A stretch of DNA of 64,000 nt from Hymenobacter plasmatis. Lineage in GTDB: Bacteria; Bacteroidota; Bacteroidia; Cytophagales; Hymenobacteraceae. The stretch covers positions 42,289 to 106,288 of the forward strand of contig NZ_JAJFAW010000022.1 in assembly GCF_020711255.1 (NCBI RefSeq), given 5' to 3'. How positions within the stretch are numbered: the first letter of the stretch is position 1; each line of letters starts with the position of its first letter. The translations under genes and the position numbers were made by a program. Positions 16,506-25,343 of this stretch are shown piece after piece. The notes below the pieces were generated by a model. The model was not told the DNA's origin. It was given only the letters and a program-made list of their open reading frames with translations, and did not search any database.

Positions 16506-17285
16506 ATGCAAAAGCTCCTCGCCCGTGTTCAGACCGCCAATTCCCTGCTCTGCGTAGGCCTAGACCCTACCGGCGACGACGCCACGGCAACCCAGCGCCT
16601 CCAAGAAGTAGTAGCTCAAGCGGCGCCCTACGCCGCGGCGTTCAAACCCAACCTGGCGTTCTTTCTGAGCCGTGAAAACGGAGTGGCCCTGCTCCAGCAA
16701 ACCGTGCGCAGCATCCCCACGGACATTCCGGTGATTCTGGACGGCAAATTCGGCGACATCGCCAACACCGCCGAGCAGTACGCGCGCTTCGCTTACGACA
16801 TCGTGGGAGCCGACGGCGTGACGGTGAACCCCTACATGGGCGACGATACCATCCGGCCCTTTGCCCGGCCCGGCAAGCTAGTCTTTACATTGGCCAAAAC
16901 CTCCAACAAGCCCCAGCACGGCCTGCAGGACGCGGCCATGACCCGCGGCGGCTCCATCAGCGACTGGGCGGCCCGCCTGGCCAAGCTCATGGACGAAGAG
17001 CTCACCGAGGCCACCATCGGCCTGGTGGTGGGCGCATCGGAGCCCGAGACGGTGGCCAAGCTGCGGGCCACGTGCCCGGACCAATGGTTCCTGGTGCCCG
17101 GCATCGGGGCGCAGGGCGGCGACTTATCGGCCACGCTGCGCGCCGGTCTGCGGGCCGACGGCAGCGGCTTGCTCATCAACTCCTCGCGGGGCATCTGGCA
17201 GGCCGCCGATGCCGGCGCCGCTGCCCGGGAATTGCAGGAAGAAATCAACCAATTCCGGACGGTAACCAGCCCCGCTCACACCTGA
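16506..17285 (+). CDS. pyrF: Orotidine-5'-phosphate decarboxylase
   Basis: A 259-residue decarboxylase of the long, group III-like type that converts OMP to UMP. The catalytic DxKxxD region is VILDGKFGDIANTAEQYA (near residue 80), and SLLCVGLDPT marks the first strand. GLVVGASEPE and VPGIGAQGGD form the phosphate-binding loops. It starts 40 bases after pyrD and ends just ahead of a terminator. With pyrE next, the last two steps of UMP synthesis sit side by side. Confidence 0.95.
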   Translation: MQKLLARVQTANSLLCVGLDPTGDDATATQRLQEVVAQAAPYAAAFKPNLAFFLSRENGVALLQQTVRSIPTDIPVILDGKFGDIANTAEQYARFAYDIVGADGVTVNPYMGDDTIRPFARPGKLVFTLAKTSNKPQHGLQDAAMTRGGSISDWAARLAKLMDEELTEATIGLVVGASEPETVAKLRATCPDQWFLVPGIGAQGGDLSATLRAGLRADGSGLLINSSRGIWQAADAGAAARELQEEINQFRTVTSPAHT

Positions 17286-17287
17286 CC

Positions 17288-17313
17288 AAAAAGCCGCTGT
17301 GAAGCGGCTTTTT
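17288..17313 (+). terminator. Short terminator between pyrF and pyrE
   Basis: AAAAAGCCGCT, loop GTGA, AGCGGCTTTTT. It lies directly after the pyrF stop and 24 bases before the pyrE ATG, so it may reduce read-through into pyrE. Confidence 0.85.
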
Positions 17314-17336
17314 GCATCTTAGATTTTCCGTAAGAA

Positions 17337-17963
17337 ATGACTCCATCTCCCGAAATCCATTCTTCCGCCACGCTCGACGCCGGCTTGCTGGAACAGCAGT
17401 TGCGGCAGGAAGACGCGCTGCTGAGCGGGCACTTCCGGCTGTCGTCGGGCCTGCACTCCGATACCTACGTGCAGTGCGCCCGCTTCCTGCGCCGGCCCAA
17501 TTTGGCCGCACCGGCCGCGGCTGCGCTGGCCGCTCAAATTCAGGAAGCCGGCCTGCAGCCCGACGTGGTGGTGGGCCCGGCCATGGGCGGCGTGGTGATA
17601 GGCTACGAGCTGGCCCGGCAGCTGGGCACGCCCGGCATTTTTACCGAGCGCGACACCGACGGCCAGATGACTTTGCGCCGCGGCTTCACTATTGAGCCGG
17701 GCGAGAAAGTCATCATCGCCGAAGACGTGGTGACGACCGGCAAAAGCACGCTGGAAGTCGCCCGGGTGCTGCGCGAGCTGGGCGCCGAAGTCCTGGCCGT
17801 AGCCTCCCTAATCGACCGGACAGGCGGAAAAGGTGGGCTGAATTTCCCGCATTTCGCCCTGCTTTCGGTCACAGCCGCGACCTTTGCGCCCGATACCTGC
17901 CCCTTGTGCGCCGCTGGCGTGCCGGTGGTGAAACCCGGCAGTCGGCCGGAAAAAGCGTTTTAG
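17337..17963 (+). CDS. pyrE: Orotate phosphoribosyltransferase
   Basis: A 208-residue PRTase that joins orotate to PRPP to make OMP. The PRPP-binding signature is VIIAEDVVTTGKSTLEV (near residue 125). The substrate loop region is FTERDTDGQMTLRRGF, and the N-terminus carries GHFRLSSGLHSDTYVQCARF, typical of the family. It follows pyrF across a small terminator hairpin. The C-terminus KPGSRPEKAF is usual. It is a homodimeric cytoplasmic enzyme. Confidence 0.95.
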   Translation: MTPSPEIHSSATLDAGLLEQQLRQEDALLSGHFRLSSGLHSDTYVQCARFLRRPNLAAPAAAALAAQIQEAGLQPDVVVGPAMGGVVIGYELARQLGTPGIFTERDTDGQMTLRRGFTIEPGEKVIIAEDVVTTGKSTLEVARVLRELGAEVLAVASLIDRTGGKGGLNFPHFALLSVTAATFAPDTCPLCAAGVPVVKPGSRPEKAF

Positions 17964-18001
17964 GCGTTGTGTGTTTGAGTCTTCAGAAAAGGAAAAAAGG
18001 T

Positions 18002-18117
18002 CGTCATGCTTCATCTAGCGTCCGCGAAGCCGAAGCATCTCTACCGCGAGAGTAATCCAATCGACTGAGTTAGTTGCGCGGTAGAGATGCTTCGGCTTCA
18101 CTCAGCATGACAGACGA
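18002..18117. repeat. Palindromic intergenic repeat, family B, copy 2
   Basis: The arms GTCATGCTTCATC... and ...CTCAGCATGAC close a longer stem in which GCCGAAGCATCTCTACCGC faces GCGGTAGAGATGCTTCGGC (19 bp perfect). It lies between pyrE and purL and could end the pyr transcript. Confidence 0.85.
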
Positions 18118-18142
18118 GTTGTTTTAGTTGCCAATTCACTAA

Positions 18143-21100
18143 ATGACCGATACCCACACCATCCAGCTCACGCTGAAACCCGGCCAGCACGACGGCGACG
18201 GCCAGCGCGTGGCCGAGGCCGCCGCCCGCCACCTGGGCCTGGCCACCGGCCGCATGCGCAGCGCCGCGCTCTACACGGTGCGCTACCCGCTCACCGAAAA
18301 TCAGCTCAACGACTTTGCCACCCGCTGCCTCGCCGACCCGGTGCTGCACGACGTGCGCCTGAACGAGCTGACCGCCGCACCCGGCTTTGCCACCTACATC
18401 CTCGTTGCTCGCCGCCCCGGCGTGACCGACGACGAAGGCACCTCCGCTCAAAACGCCCTGGCCGACCTGCTCAACGAGCCGCTGGATACCCACACCCAGC
18501 ACATCTTTAGCAAGCGCCTCTTCCTGCTCGAAAATGACCTGCCGGCCGCCGACCTGCGCCGCATCGCGGAAGAGCTGCTCGGCAACAAGCTCATCAACTG
18601 GCTGGAAGTGGGCCGGGTGGCCGATGGCATCCGCGACTACACACCGCGCCCGGGCGGCGGCGCCGAAGCCATTACCGAAATCATTACCCTGACCGGCCGC
18701 AGCGATGCGGATTTGGTGCAGCTGTCGAAAGAGAATATCTACGCGCTGAACCTGGAGGAAATGCGGGCCGTGCGCGATTACTTCGCCGCCTCCCAAACCC
18801 AGGCCGAGCGCCAGACCGCCGGCCTGCCCGCCGACCCCACGGATTGCGAGCTGGAAATCATTGCGCAGACTTGGTCGGAGCACTGCAAGCACAAGGAGTT
18901 TTCGGCTCTCATCAACTACAAAGACCTGGAAACGGGCGAGGAGAAGCAGGTCGATTCGCTCTTCAAAACCTACATCAAAAACGCCACCTCCGAAGTAGAC
19001 CGCCAGTTGCGCGCCAACGGCAACGACTGGCTGGTGAAAGTCTTCTCGGACAACGCCGGCGCCGTGCGCATCAACGCCGACTCGCTTTTTGTGTGGAAGG
19101 TGGAAACGCACAACTCGCCTTCGGCCATTGACCCCTACGGCGGGGCCATCACGGGCATTCTGGGCAACAACCGCGACCCGTTGGCCACCGGCATCGGCGG
19201 CGCGCAGCTACTGTTCAATACCAACGTGCTCTGCTTCGGCAATCCGGAGTATGACGGGCCGCTGCTCACCGGGCAGCTGCACCCGCGCCGCATTCTGGAA
19301 GGCGTGCGCAAGGGAATCGAAGACGGCGGCAACAAGTCAGGGGTACCCACGGTCAACGGCGCCATCGTCTTCGACGACCGGTACGCCGGCAAGCCGCTGG
19401 TGTACTGCGGCACCGGCGCCGTGATGCCCATGCAATTCGCGGGCAAAGACTCCTGGGAGAAAATCATCGACGCCGGCGACCGCATTATCATGGCCGGTGG
19501 CCGGGTGGGCAAAGACGGCATTCACGGCGCCACGTTCTCGTCTATTGAGCTGGACGAAACCGCACCCGCCACGGCCGTGCAAATCGGCTCGCCCATCACC
19601 CAAAAGCTGGCCATGGATTTCCTGCTGCTGGCGGCCCGCCGCGGCCTGCTCAAGTGCAGCACCGACAACGGCGCGGGCGGCCTCTCGTCGTCCGTAGGTG
19701 AGCTGGCCGGCATCAGCGGCGGCGCGGTAGTGGAGCTAGAGCGCGTGCCCCTGAAGTACCCCGGCCTGCGGCCTTGGGAGATTTTCGTGAGCGAATCGCA
19801 AGAGCGTTTTACGCTAGTGGTGGAGCCCGGCAAAATGACCGAGTTGCTGGCCCTAGGCCAGGAAATGGAAGTTGAGCTAACCGACATCGGCTACTTCACC
19901 GCCGATGGCTTTCTGGACGTGCGCTTCGATGGCGCGCCCGTGGCGCGGCTCAACATGGAGTTTCTGCACGAAGGCGTGCCGCGCAAAATTCTGGAAGCGG
20001 AGTGGACCAAACCCGCCGCTTCCGAGCCGGAAATTCCGGCCGCTGCGGACTACACCGCCACGCTGGGCAAGCTGCTGGGCTCGCTCAATATCTGCTCACG
20101 CGAGTCGGTCATTCGCCAGTACGACCACGAGGTAAAAGGCCGCACCATTGTGAAGCCCTTGATGGGCGCGACCGGCCAGGCGCCGCAGGACGCGGCCGTT
20201 GTGCGCTTCAATTTCGAGAGCTGGGAAGGCGTGGCCGTGAGCAACGGCATCCTGCCGCGCTATGGCGATTTGGACGCCTACCACATGTCGGCCGGCGCGT
20301 TCGACGAGGCGGTGCGGCAGATTATCGCGGTAGGAGGGAAGCTGCCCAACCTGACGCCCGGCGACGGGATTTTTTGGTCGGTGAACGACAACTTCTGCGT
20401 GCCTGATTCGGTGTACGACCCCGTCATCAACCCCGACGGCAAGCAGAAGCTGGCCAAGCTGGTGCGCATGTGCGAGGCCCTGCGCGACGCCACGGCGGCT
20501 TACTGCATCCCGCTCACCAGTGGGAAGGACAGCATGAAAAACGACTTCAAGGCCGACGGCGTGAAGATTTCGGTGCCGCCCACCGTGCTCTACTCGATGA
20601 CGGCCAAGATGGAAGACGTGCGCCGCGCCATCACCTCGGACTTCAAGCAGGCCGACGACGTGGTGTACCTGCTCGGCGAAACCCACGACGAACTGGGCGG
20701 CTCCGAGTTCTACGCCCTGCACGGCCAGCTGGGCGCCAACGTGCCCAAGGTTGATTTCGAAAAGGCCAAAGCCCTTTATACCCTAGTGGGCCAGGCCAAC
20801 GACCAGCACCTCATTCAATCCTGCCACGACCTGAGCGACGGCGGTCTGGCCGTGGCGCTGGCCGAATGCACCTTTGGCTACGACTGCGGGGCCACGGTTG
20901 AGCTGTCGGAAAGTGGCTTGCCGCTGCCGGTGCAGCTGTTTTCGGAGTCGCATTCCCGTTTCCTGGCCACGGTAGCGCCGGAAGACGTGGTGGCCTTTGA
21001 GCAGCTGCTTGGCAGCCTTGCCAACCGCCTGGGCACGGTGACCAAAGAGCCGCGCCTGGTGGTGCGCCACGGCGGCCGCGAGGTGATTTCGGCCGACTCC

Positions 21101-21193
21101 GATGTACTTCGGAGTATATGGACCAACGGGCCTGTAAATCAATTGCTCGGCGTTGGCGACGTGGCCAATGTTTCACACTCAACTTCACTGTAA
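18143..21193 (+). CDS. purL: Phosphoribosylformylglycinamidine synthase, synthetase subunit (long type, glutaminase split off)
   Basis: A 1016-residue FGAM synthase that converts FGAR to FGAM with ATP and ammonia from PurQ. It has a PurS-like N-terminal domain (about residues 1-190), the linker TWSEHCKHKEFSALI (near 240), two AIR-synthetase-like halves (VETHNSPSAIDPYGGA near 318; CSTDNGAGGLSSSVGELAG near 508), and a second half ending QSCHDLSDGGLAVALAE. This matches the large enterobacterial-type protein but stops before its C-terminal glutaminase, which is encoded by the next gene. The stop TAA overlaps the purQ ATG (TAATG), so the two subunits are translationally coupled. Confidence 0.95.
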   Translation: MTDTHTIQLTLKPGQHDGDGQRVAEAAARHLGLATGRMRSAALYTVRYPLTENQLNDFATRCLADPVLHDVRLNELTAAPGFATYILVARRPGVTDDEGTSAQNALADLLNEPLDTHTQHIFSKRLFLLENDLPAADLRRIAEELLGNKLINWLEVGRVADGIRDYTPRPGGGAEAITEIITLTGRSDADLVQLSKENIYALNLEEMRAVRDYFAASQTQAERQTAGLPADPTDCELEIIAQTWSEHCKHKEFSALINYKDLETGEEKQVDSLFKTYIKNATSEVDRQLRANGNDWLVKVFSDNAGAVRINADSLFVWKVETHNSPSAIDPYGGAITGILGNNRDPLATGIGGAQLLFNTNVLCFGNPEYDGPLLTGQLHPRRILEGVRKGIEDGGNKSGVPTVNGAIVFDDRYAGKPLVYCGTGAVMPMQFAGKDSWEKIIDAGDRIIMAGGRVGKDGIHGATFSSIELDETAPATAVQIGSPITQKLAMDFLLLAARRGLLKCSTDNGAGGLSSSVGELAGISGGAVVELERVPLKYPGLRPWEIFVSESQERFTLVVEPGKMTELLALGQEMEVELTDIGYFTADGFLDVRFDGAPVARLNMEFLHEGVPRKILEAEWTKPAASEPEIPAAADYTATLGKLLGSLNICSRESVIRQYDHEVKGRTIVKPLMGATGQAPQDAAVVRFNFESWEGVAVSNGILPRYGDLDAYHMSAGAFDEAVRQIIAVGGKLPNLTPGDGIFWSVNDNFCVPDSVYDPVINPDGKQKLAKLVRMCEALRDATAAYCIPLTSGKDSMKNDFKADGVKISVPPTVLYSMTAKMEDVRRAITSDFKQADDVVYLLGETHDELGGSEFYALHGQLGANVPKVDFEKAKALYTLVGQANDQHLIQSCHDLSDGGLAVALAECTFGYDCGATVELSESGLPLPVQLFSESHSRFLATVAPEDVVAFEQLLGSLANRLGTVTKEPRLVVRHGGREVISADSDVLRSIWTNGPVNQLLGVGDVANVSHSTSL

Positions 21194-22173
21194 TGGCACA
21201 AGACTCATTTCCTCCGGCCCAAAAGCCCTTTGAGATGGTACAAGATGCCACTCGGGTAGCACATAAAGTTCAAATCGAGGCACAAGCTGGCGAGCCCCGG
21301 CGTGTGGGCGCCGTGCAGGCACTGATTCTGACCGGCTTCGGCATCAATTGCGAAGAAGAATTCGCGGCGGCTTATCGGCTGGCGGGCGCGCAGGCCACCA
21401 TCGTGCACCTCAACCAGGTGCTGCATGGGCAGGTAAGCATCCACGATTTCGACATTCTGAACTTCCCCGGCGGCTTTTCCTTTGGCGACGACCTGGGCTC
21501 GGGCGTGGTGCTGGCCAACAAGCTGCGCTACCGCCAGACCGGGCCGGGCGGCCGCACCCTGCTCGACGACATCAAGGAGTTCATCGCTGCCGGCAAGTTT
21601 GTACTTGGCATCTGCAACGGTTTTCAGGTGCTGGTGAAATTGGGCTTGCTGCCCAACCTAAGCGGCCACGTCACGCCCGAAGTCACGCTGACCCACAACG
21701 CCAGCGGCCGCTACGAAGACCGGTGGGTGACGCTCCGCGTGAACCCCCTCGCCCAAACGCCCTTCCTGAAAGGCATCGACACGCTGGAAGTGCCCGTGCG
21801 CCACGGCGAAGGCCGGCTCGTGATTTCCGACCCTGCCATTCAGCAGCGCATTGAAGCCGCGGGGCTCAACTGCCTGAGCTACCTCGACGCCAACGGCGAC
21901 GGCACCGGTGTGTACCCCTTCAACCCCAACGGCGCCGCCCTGAACTGCGCCGGCCTCACTGACCCCACCGGCCAGGTATTTGGCCTGATGCCGCACCCCG
22001 AAGCCTTTCTCTCGGCCTACAACCACCCGGACTGGGCCCGGCGCCGGCGCCAAAACCCCAGCGCCAGCGAGGAAGGCGAGGGGCTCCAGATTTTTAAGAA
22101 CATCGTGGCGCACATTGCCCACTCGCGTACCGCCGCCACGGCGGCGGAAAATGAATTTGCCACTCGGAGCTAG
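21193..22173 (+). CDS. purQ: Phosphoribosylformylglycinamidine synthase, glutaminase subunit
   Basis: A 326-residue class I glutamine amidotransferase that feeds ammonia to PurL. The nucleophile elbow is LGICNGFQVL (Cys near 140), and the His-Glu pair is in MPHPEAFLSAYNHPDW. NFPGGFSFGDDLGSG is the PurQ oxyanion region. The start overlaps the purL stop at TAATG; the frame remains open upstream but that portion lies inside purL. It is longer than stand-alone PurQ (about 225) because it keeps features of the fused-enzyme domain, including an N-terminal extension of about 35 residues, suggesting the pair arose by splitting a fused gene. Confidence 0.93.
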   Translation: MAQDSFPPAQKPFEMVQDATRVAHKVQIEAQAGEPRRVGAVQALILTGFGINCEEEFAAAYRLAGAQATIVHLNQVLHGQVSIHDFDILNFPGGFSFGDDLGSGVVLANKLRYRQTGPGGRTLLDDIKEFIAAGKFVLGICNGFQVLVKLGLLPNLSGHVTPEVTLTHNASGRYEDRWVTLRVNPLAQTPFLKGIDTLEVPVRHGEGRLVISDPAIQQRIEAAGLNCLSYLDANGDGTGVYPFNPNGAALNCAGLTDPTGQVFGLMPHPEAFLSAYNHPDWARRRRQNPSASEEGEGLQIFKNIVAHIAHSRTAATAAENEFATRS

Positions 22174-22191
22174 TCTCCTGTACAGTCGCTA

Positions 22192-23610
22192 ATGAACACG
22201 CTCACCCAGTTCGCTTCTCCCCAACTTCCTTTGCTGCACCGCGGCAAAGTCCGCGACAGCCTGCGCGCGCCTTCCGGCGACCGGCTCATCATCGTCACCG
22301 ACCGCCTTTCGGCGTTTGATTCGGTGCTGGAAACGGCCATCCCGCACAAAGGCGCCGTGCTCAACGGCCTGGCCAATTTCTGGTTCGACAAAACCCAGCA
22401 CATCATTCCGAACCACGTGCTCAAGCTCGTGGATGCCAACGCCATGCTGGTGAAGGAAGCCGAGCCCATCAAGGTGGAAATGGTAGTGCGACAGTACCTC
22501 ACCGGCTCGATGTGGCGCGGCTACCAGGCCGGCCAGCGCACATTTTCGGGCGTAACGGTGCCCGACGGGCTGACCAAAAACCAGGCGTTTCCGCACTCCA
22601 TCGTGACGCCCACGACCAAGGAAGAATCGGACCGCGAAATCACCCCCGAAAACCTGGTGAGTGAAGGCTGGGTGACCAAGGAGCTCTACGACCAGATGGC
22701 CGTGAAGTCCCAGATGCTGTTTGCCGTGGGCTCGCAGCTGCTGGCCGAAAAGGGCATTATCCTGGTGGATACCAAGTATGAGTTTGGTCTGCTGAACGGC
22801 AAACTAATTCTCATTGACGAGATGCACACGCCGGACTCGTCCCGGTTTTGGAGCGCCGAAGACTACGCCCGGAACCCCGAAACGGCCGAGCAGATGGACA
22901 AGGAGTATGTCCGCCAGTGGCTCATTGCCAACAAAAAAGACGGCCAGTACCCCCGCGCCCTCACCCCGGAAGTGGCCCAGGAGGCCAGCCGCCGCTACCT
23001 CGACATCTACCAGCGCATCACCGGCCAGGCCCTGCCCACCGTCGAAACCGAAGCCGCCGACGCGCCCCACACCGGCCGGCACGATGCCCGCGCCCGCCTG
23101 CTCGCCAACCTGGTGCAGGCTGGCCTGGTGAAGGACGCCTGGGTAAACATCGTGATGGCCTCGCCCGACGATAAGGAGCACTGCCTGAAAATCCGGGCGC
23201 AGTTTGAGGGCTACGGCATCTTCACGCAACTGCGCGTGACGTCGGCCCACAAAAACGGCGAAGTCATTGCCGACATGGCCGAAATCTGGAACAACAGCAT
23301 CGAGCCCGGCGTCATCATCGCCGCAGCCGGTCTCTCCAACGGCCTCGGCGGCGCGCTGGCGGCCAACGTAAACGTGCCCGTCATCAGCTGCCCGCCGTGG
23401 AAGGATTACGCCGAGCTGGCCATGAACCTCAACTCGTCGGTCATCATGCCCAGCGGCACCCCCAACCTGACGGTGGTGCGCCCCGACAACGCCGCCCAGG
23501 CCGCCCTGCGAGCTCTGAATCTGCCCCGCCTGCGCGAACGGCTCAACCAGGACATCAAAGCCACCAAAGCCAAGCTGAAAGCCGACGACGCTGAACTGTG
23601 CGTGCTGTAA
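22192..23610 (+). CDS. purC/purE: Fused SAICAR synthetase and class II-type AIR carboxylase (PAICS-like)
   Basis: A 472-residue bifunctional protein. Residues 1 to about 295 are PurC: LLHRGKVRDSLRAP, DRLSAFDSVLETAIPHKG, VVRQYLTGSMWRGY, LVDTKYEFG and LIDEMHTPDSSRFW. Residues about 312-472 are a PurE-fold domain with LRVTSAHKN (near 347-355), AAGLSNGLGGALAANVNVPV (near 378) and ISCPPW. The SAHK, SNGLG and PVISCPP words match the vertebrate, CO2-using class II carboxylase better than the class I bacterial mutase. The domain order is the same as animal PAICS. Together the halves take AIR to CAIR and then SAICAR, without needing PurK. It starts 18 bases after purQ. Confidence 0.9.
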   Translation: MNTLTQFASPQLPLLHRGKVRDSLRAPSGDRLIIVTDRLSAFDSVLETAIPHKGAVLNGLANFWFDKTQHIIPNHVLKLVDANAMLVKEAEPIKVEMVVRQYLTGSMWRGYQAGQRTFSGVTVPDGLTKNQAFPHSIVTPTTKEESDREITPENLVSEGWVTKELYDQMAVKSQMLFAVGSQLLAEKGIILVDTKYEFGLLNGKLILIDEMHTPDSSRFWSAEDYARNPETAEQMDKEYVRQWLIANKKDGQYPRALTPEVAQEASRRYLDIYQRITGQALPTVETEAADAPHTGRHDARARLLANLVQAGLVKDAWVNIVMASPDDKEHCLKIRAQFEGYGIFTQLRVTSAHKNGEVIADMAEIWNNSIEPGVIIAAAGLSNGLGGALAANVNVPVISCPPWKDYAELAMNLNSSVIMPSGTPNLTVVRPDNAAQAALRALNLPRLRERLNQDIKATKAKLKADDAELCVL

Positions 23611-23628
23611 TCTGCCCTCCGGAAACGC

Positions 23629-24012
23629 ATGGAAACCACCGAGCCGAAACAGCTGATTGCCGTCTACATCGAAGCCTACAACCGCTTCGATGTGGAAGGC
23701 ATGCTGGCGCCCTTGCACGAAGCTGTGGTGTTCCGAAACATTGCCAACGGCGAGGTAAACCTGACCACCACCGGCAAAGAAGCCTTCCGCCAACAAGCCG
23801 AGCAGGCCACGCAGTACTTCTCGCAGCGCGAACAGAGCATTACGGACTGGCAGGTGGACGGCAGCCGGGTTAAAGTCGCCATCGACTACACGGGAGTGGC
23901 GGCCATTGCGTTTCCCAACGGGCTGCAGCCGGGCGACACCCTGCGCCTGCAGGGCAAGTCCGTTTTCGGCTTCCAAGACGGCAAAATCATTTCCATCGAA
24001 GACATTAGTTAA
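23629..24012 (+). CDS. NTF2/SnoaL-like small protein inside the pur operon
   Basis: A 127-residue protein with the cone-shaped NTF2/SnoaL pattern: an N-terminal helix (LIAVYIEAYNRFDVEGML), the line LHEAVVFRNIANGEVNLTTT, and alternating strands ending LRLQGKSVFGFQDGKIISIE. Such domains bind small molecules or act as isomerases and cyclases. It lies 18 bases after purC/E and 25 bases before purD, on the same strand, so it is co-transcribed with purine synthesis genes. No function in purine synthesis is known to me; it may bind a pathway intermediate or simply be an inserted gene. Confidence 0.75.
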   Translation: METTEPKQLIAVYIEAYNRFDVEGMLAPLHEAVVFRNIANGEVNLTTTGKEAFRQQAEQATQYFSQREQSITDWQVDGSRVKVAIDYTGVAAIAFPNGLQPGDTLRLQGKSVFGFQDGKIISIEDIS

Positions 24013-24037
24013 GGCCTGACCTAGGCTCCTCTCTATT

Positions 24038-25327
24038 TTGACTACATCCCAAACCGTTTTGCTCCTGGGCTCCGGCGCACGCGAGCACGCGCTAGCCGAA
24101 AAGCTGACCCGCGACGGGGCCACGGTGCACGTGCTGCCTGGCAACGCCGGCATTCCGAACAGCCACCCCGACGTCAACCCGCTGGAATTTGAAGCGGTGC
24201 GAGCCTTTGCCCAAGCGCAAGAGGCCAAGCTAATTGTGGTGGGCCCCGAGGCGCCACTGGCGGCCGGCATCACCGACTTTTTTGCCGGCTCCGACATCAA
24301 GGTGTTTGGCCCAACCCGCGCCGCGGCCCGGCTGGAAAGCTCCAAGGTGTGGAGCAAGGACTTCATGCGCCGCCATGGCGTGGCCACGGCCCAGGCCTGG
24401 CAGTTTCGCAGCGACAACATCGCGGCGGCCCGCGCCAAAGCCGCCGAGCTCGGCGGGCACGTGGTGGTGAAGTACGACGGCCTGGCAGCCGGCAAAGGCG
24501 TGTACGTGTGCTCGTCGCTGGAAGAAGCCGAAACGGCCCTGAGCGAGCTGCAAACGCAGTTTACGGGCTGGTTCTCCTTCCTGCTGGAAGAGAAGCTGAC
24601 CGGCCCCGAAATCAGCATCATTGGCCTCACCGATGGGCGCGAAATCAAGCTGCTGGCCACCTCGCAGGACCACAAGCAGCTGCTGGCCGGCGACCAGGGC
24701 CCCAACACCGGCGGCATGGGCGCTTACTGCCCCGTGCCCTTCGCCAACGACAACGTGCTGGCCGCCATTCGGCGCGACATCATCGACCCCACGCTACGCG
24801 GCCTGCAAAACGAGCAGTTTGCATTTCACGGCTTCCTGTATTTCGGCATCATGCTCACGCCCAACGGCCCCAAGCTGCTGGAATACAACGTGCGCCTCGG
24901 CGACCCCGAGGCCGAAGTATTGCTGCCCGCTCTGGATAGCAGCCTGCTCAAGTTGATTGAAGCCACGCTGGATGGCACGCTGGCCCTGCAAACCGTGCGG
25001 CAGCGCCCCGGCGCGTTTGTGGGCGTGGTGCTGGCCTCGGGCGGCTACCCGGCCGCGAAATTTCCTACCGGCTTCCCCATCACGGGCCTCGACCAATTGC
25101 CGGCGCACGTGCGGGCCTACCACGGCGCTACCCGGCTCGACGCCGAGGGTCGGCTCGTGACCAACGGTGGCCGCGTGCTGGTGCTCACCGCCCACGGCCC
25201 CGATTTGGAAACGGCCACCGCCCGCGCCTACGAGGCCTGCGCCAAGGTCACCTTCCAGGATGCCTACTACCGCCCCGACATTGCCCAGCGCCCGGCGCCC
25301 GTGCTAAGCGCCAGCGCCGTAAATTGA
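24038..25327 (+). CDS. purD: Phosphoribosylamine--glycine ligase
   Basis: A 429-residue ATP-grasp ligase that makes GAR from phosphoribosylamine, glycine and ATP. The N-terminal motif is VLLLGSGAREHALAEKL, and the ATP-grasp core includes HVVVKYDGLAAGKGVYV. DQGPNTGGMGAYCPVPF and EYNVRLGDPEAEVLLP are the metal and substrate sites. The start must be TTG at 24038 because a stop codon (TGA at 24017-24019) lies seven codons upstream in frame and no ATG exists before the core motif; ATT just before it is a less likely alternative. Confidence 0.95.
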   Translation: MTTSQTVLLLGSGAREHALAEKLTRDGATVHVLPGNAGIPNSHPDVNPLEFEAVRAFAQAQEAKLIVVGPEAPLAAGITDFFAGSDIKVFGPTRAAARLESSKVWSKDFMRRHGVATAQAWQFRSDNIAAARAKAAELGGHVVVKYDGLAAGKGVYVCSSLEEAETALSELQTQFTGWFSFLLEEKLTGPEISIIGLTDGREIKLLATSQDHKQLLAGDQGPNTGGMGAYCPVPFANDNVLAAIRRDIIDPTLRGLQNEQFAFHGFLYFGIMLTPNGPKLLEYNVRLGDPEAEVLLPALDSSLLKLIEATLDGTLALQTVRQRPGAFVGVVLASGGYPAAKFPTGFPITGLDQLPAHVRAYHGATRLDAEGRLVTNGGRVLVLTAHGPDLETATARAYEACAKVTFQDAYYRPDIAQRPAPVLSASAVN

Positions 25328-25343
25328 AGTTGAATACTCAACC

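Noticed and set aside
17964..18142. Purine riboswitch before purL
   Set aside because: The gap is almost filled by a family B palindrome, and no purine aptamer core was recognised.
22804..24717. A 637-residue open frame on the minus strand across purC/E and purD
   Set aside because: It is antisense to two clear enzymes, has low-complexity Gly/Ala/Val/His translation, and matches no family; high GC content keeps such frames open.
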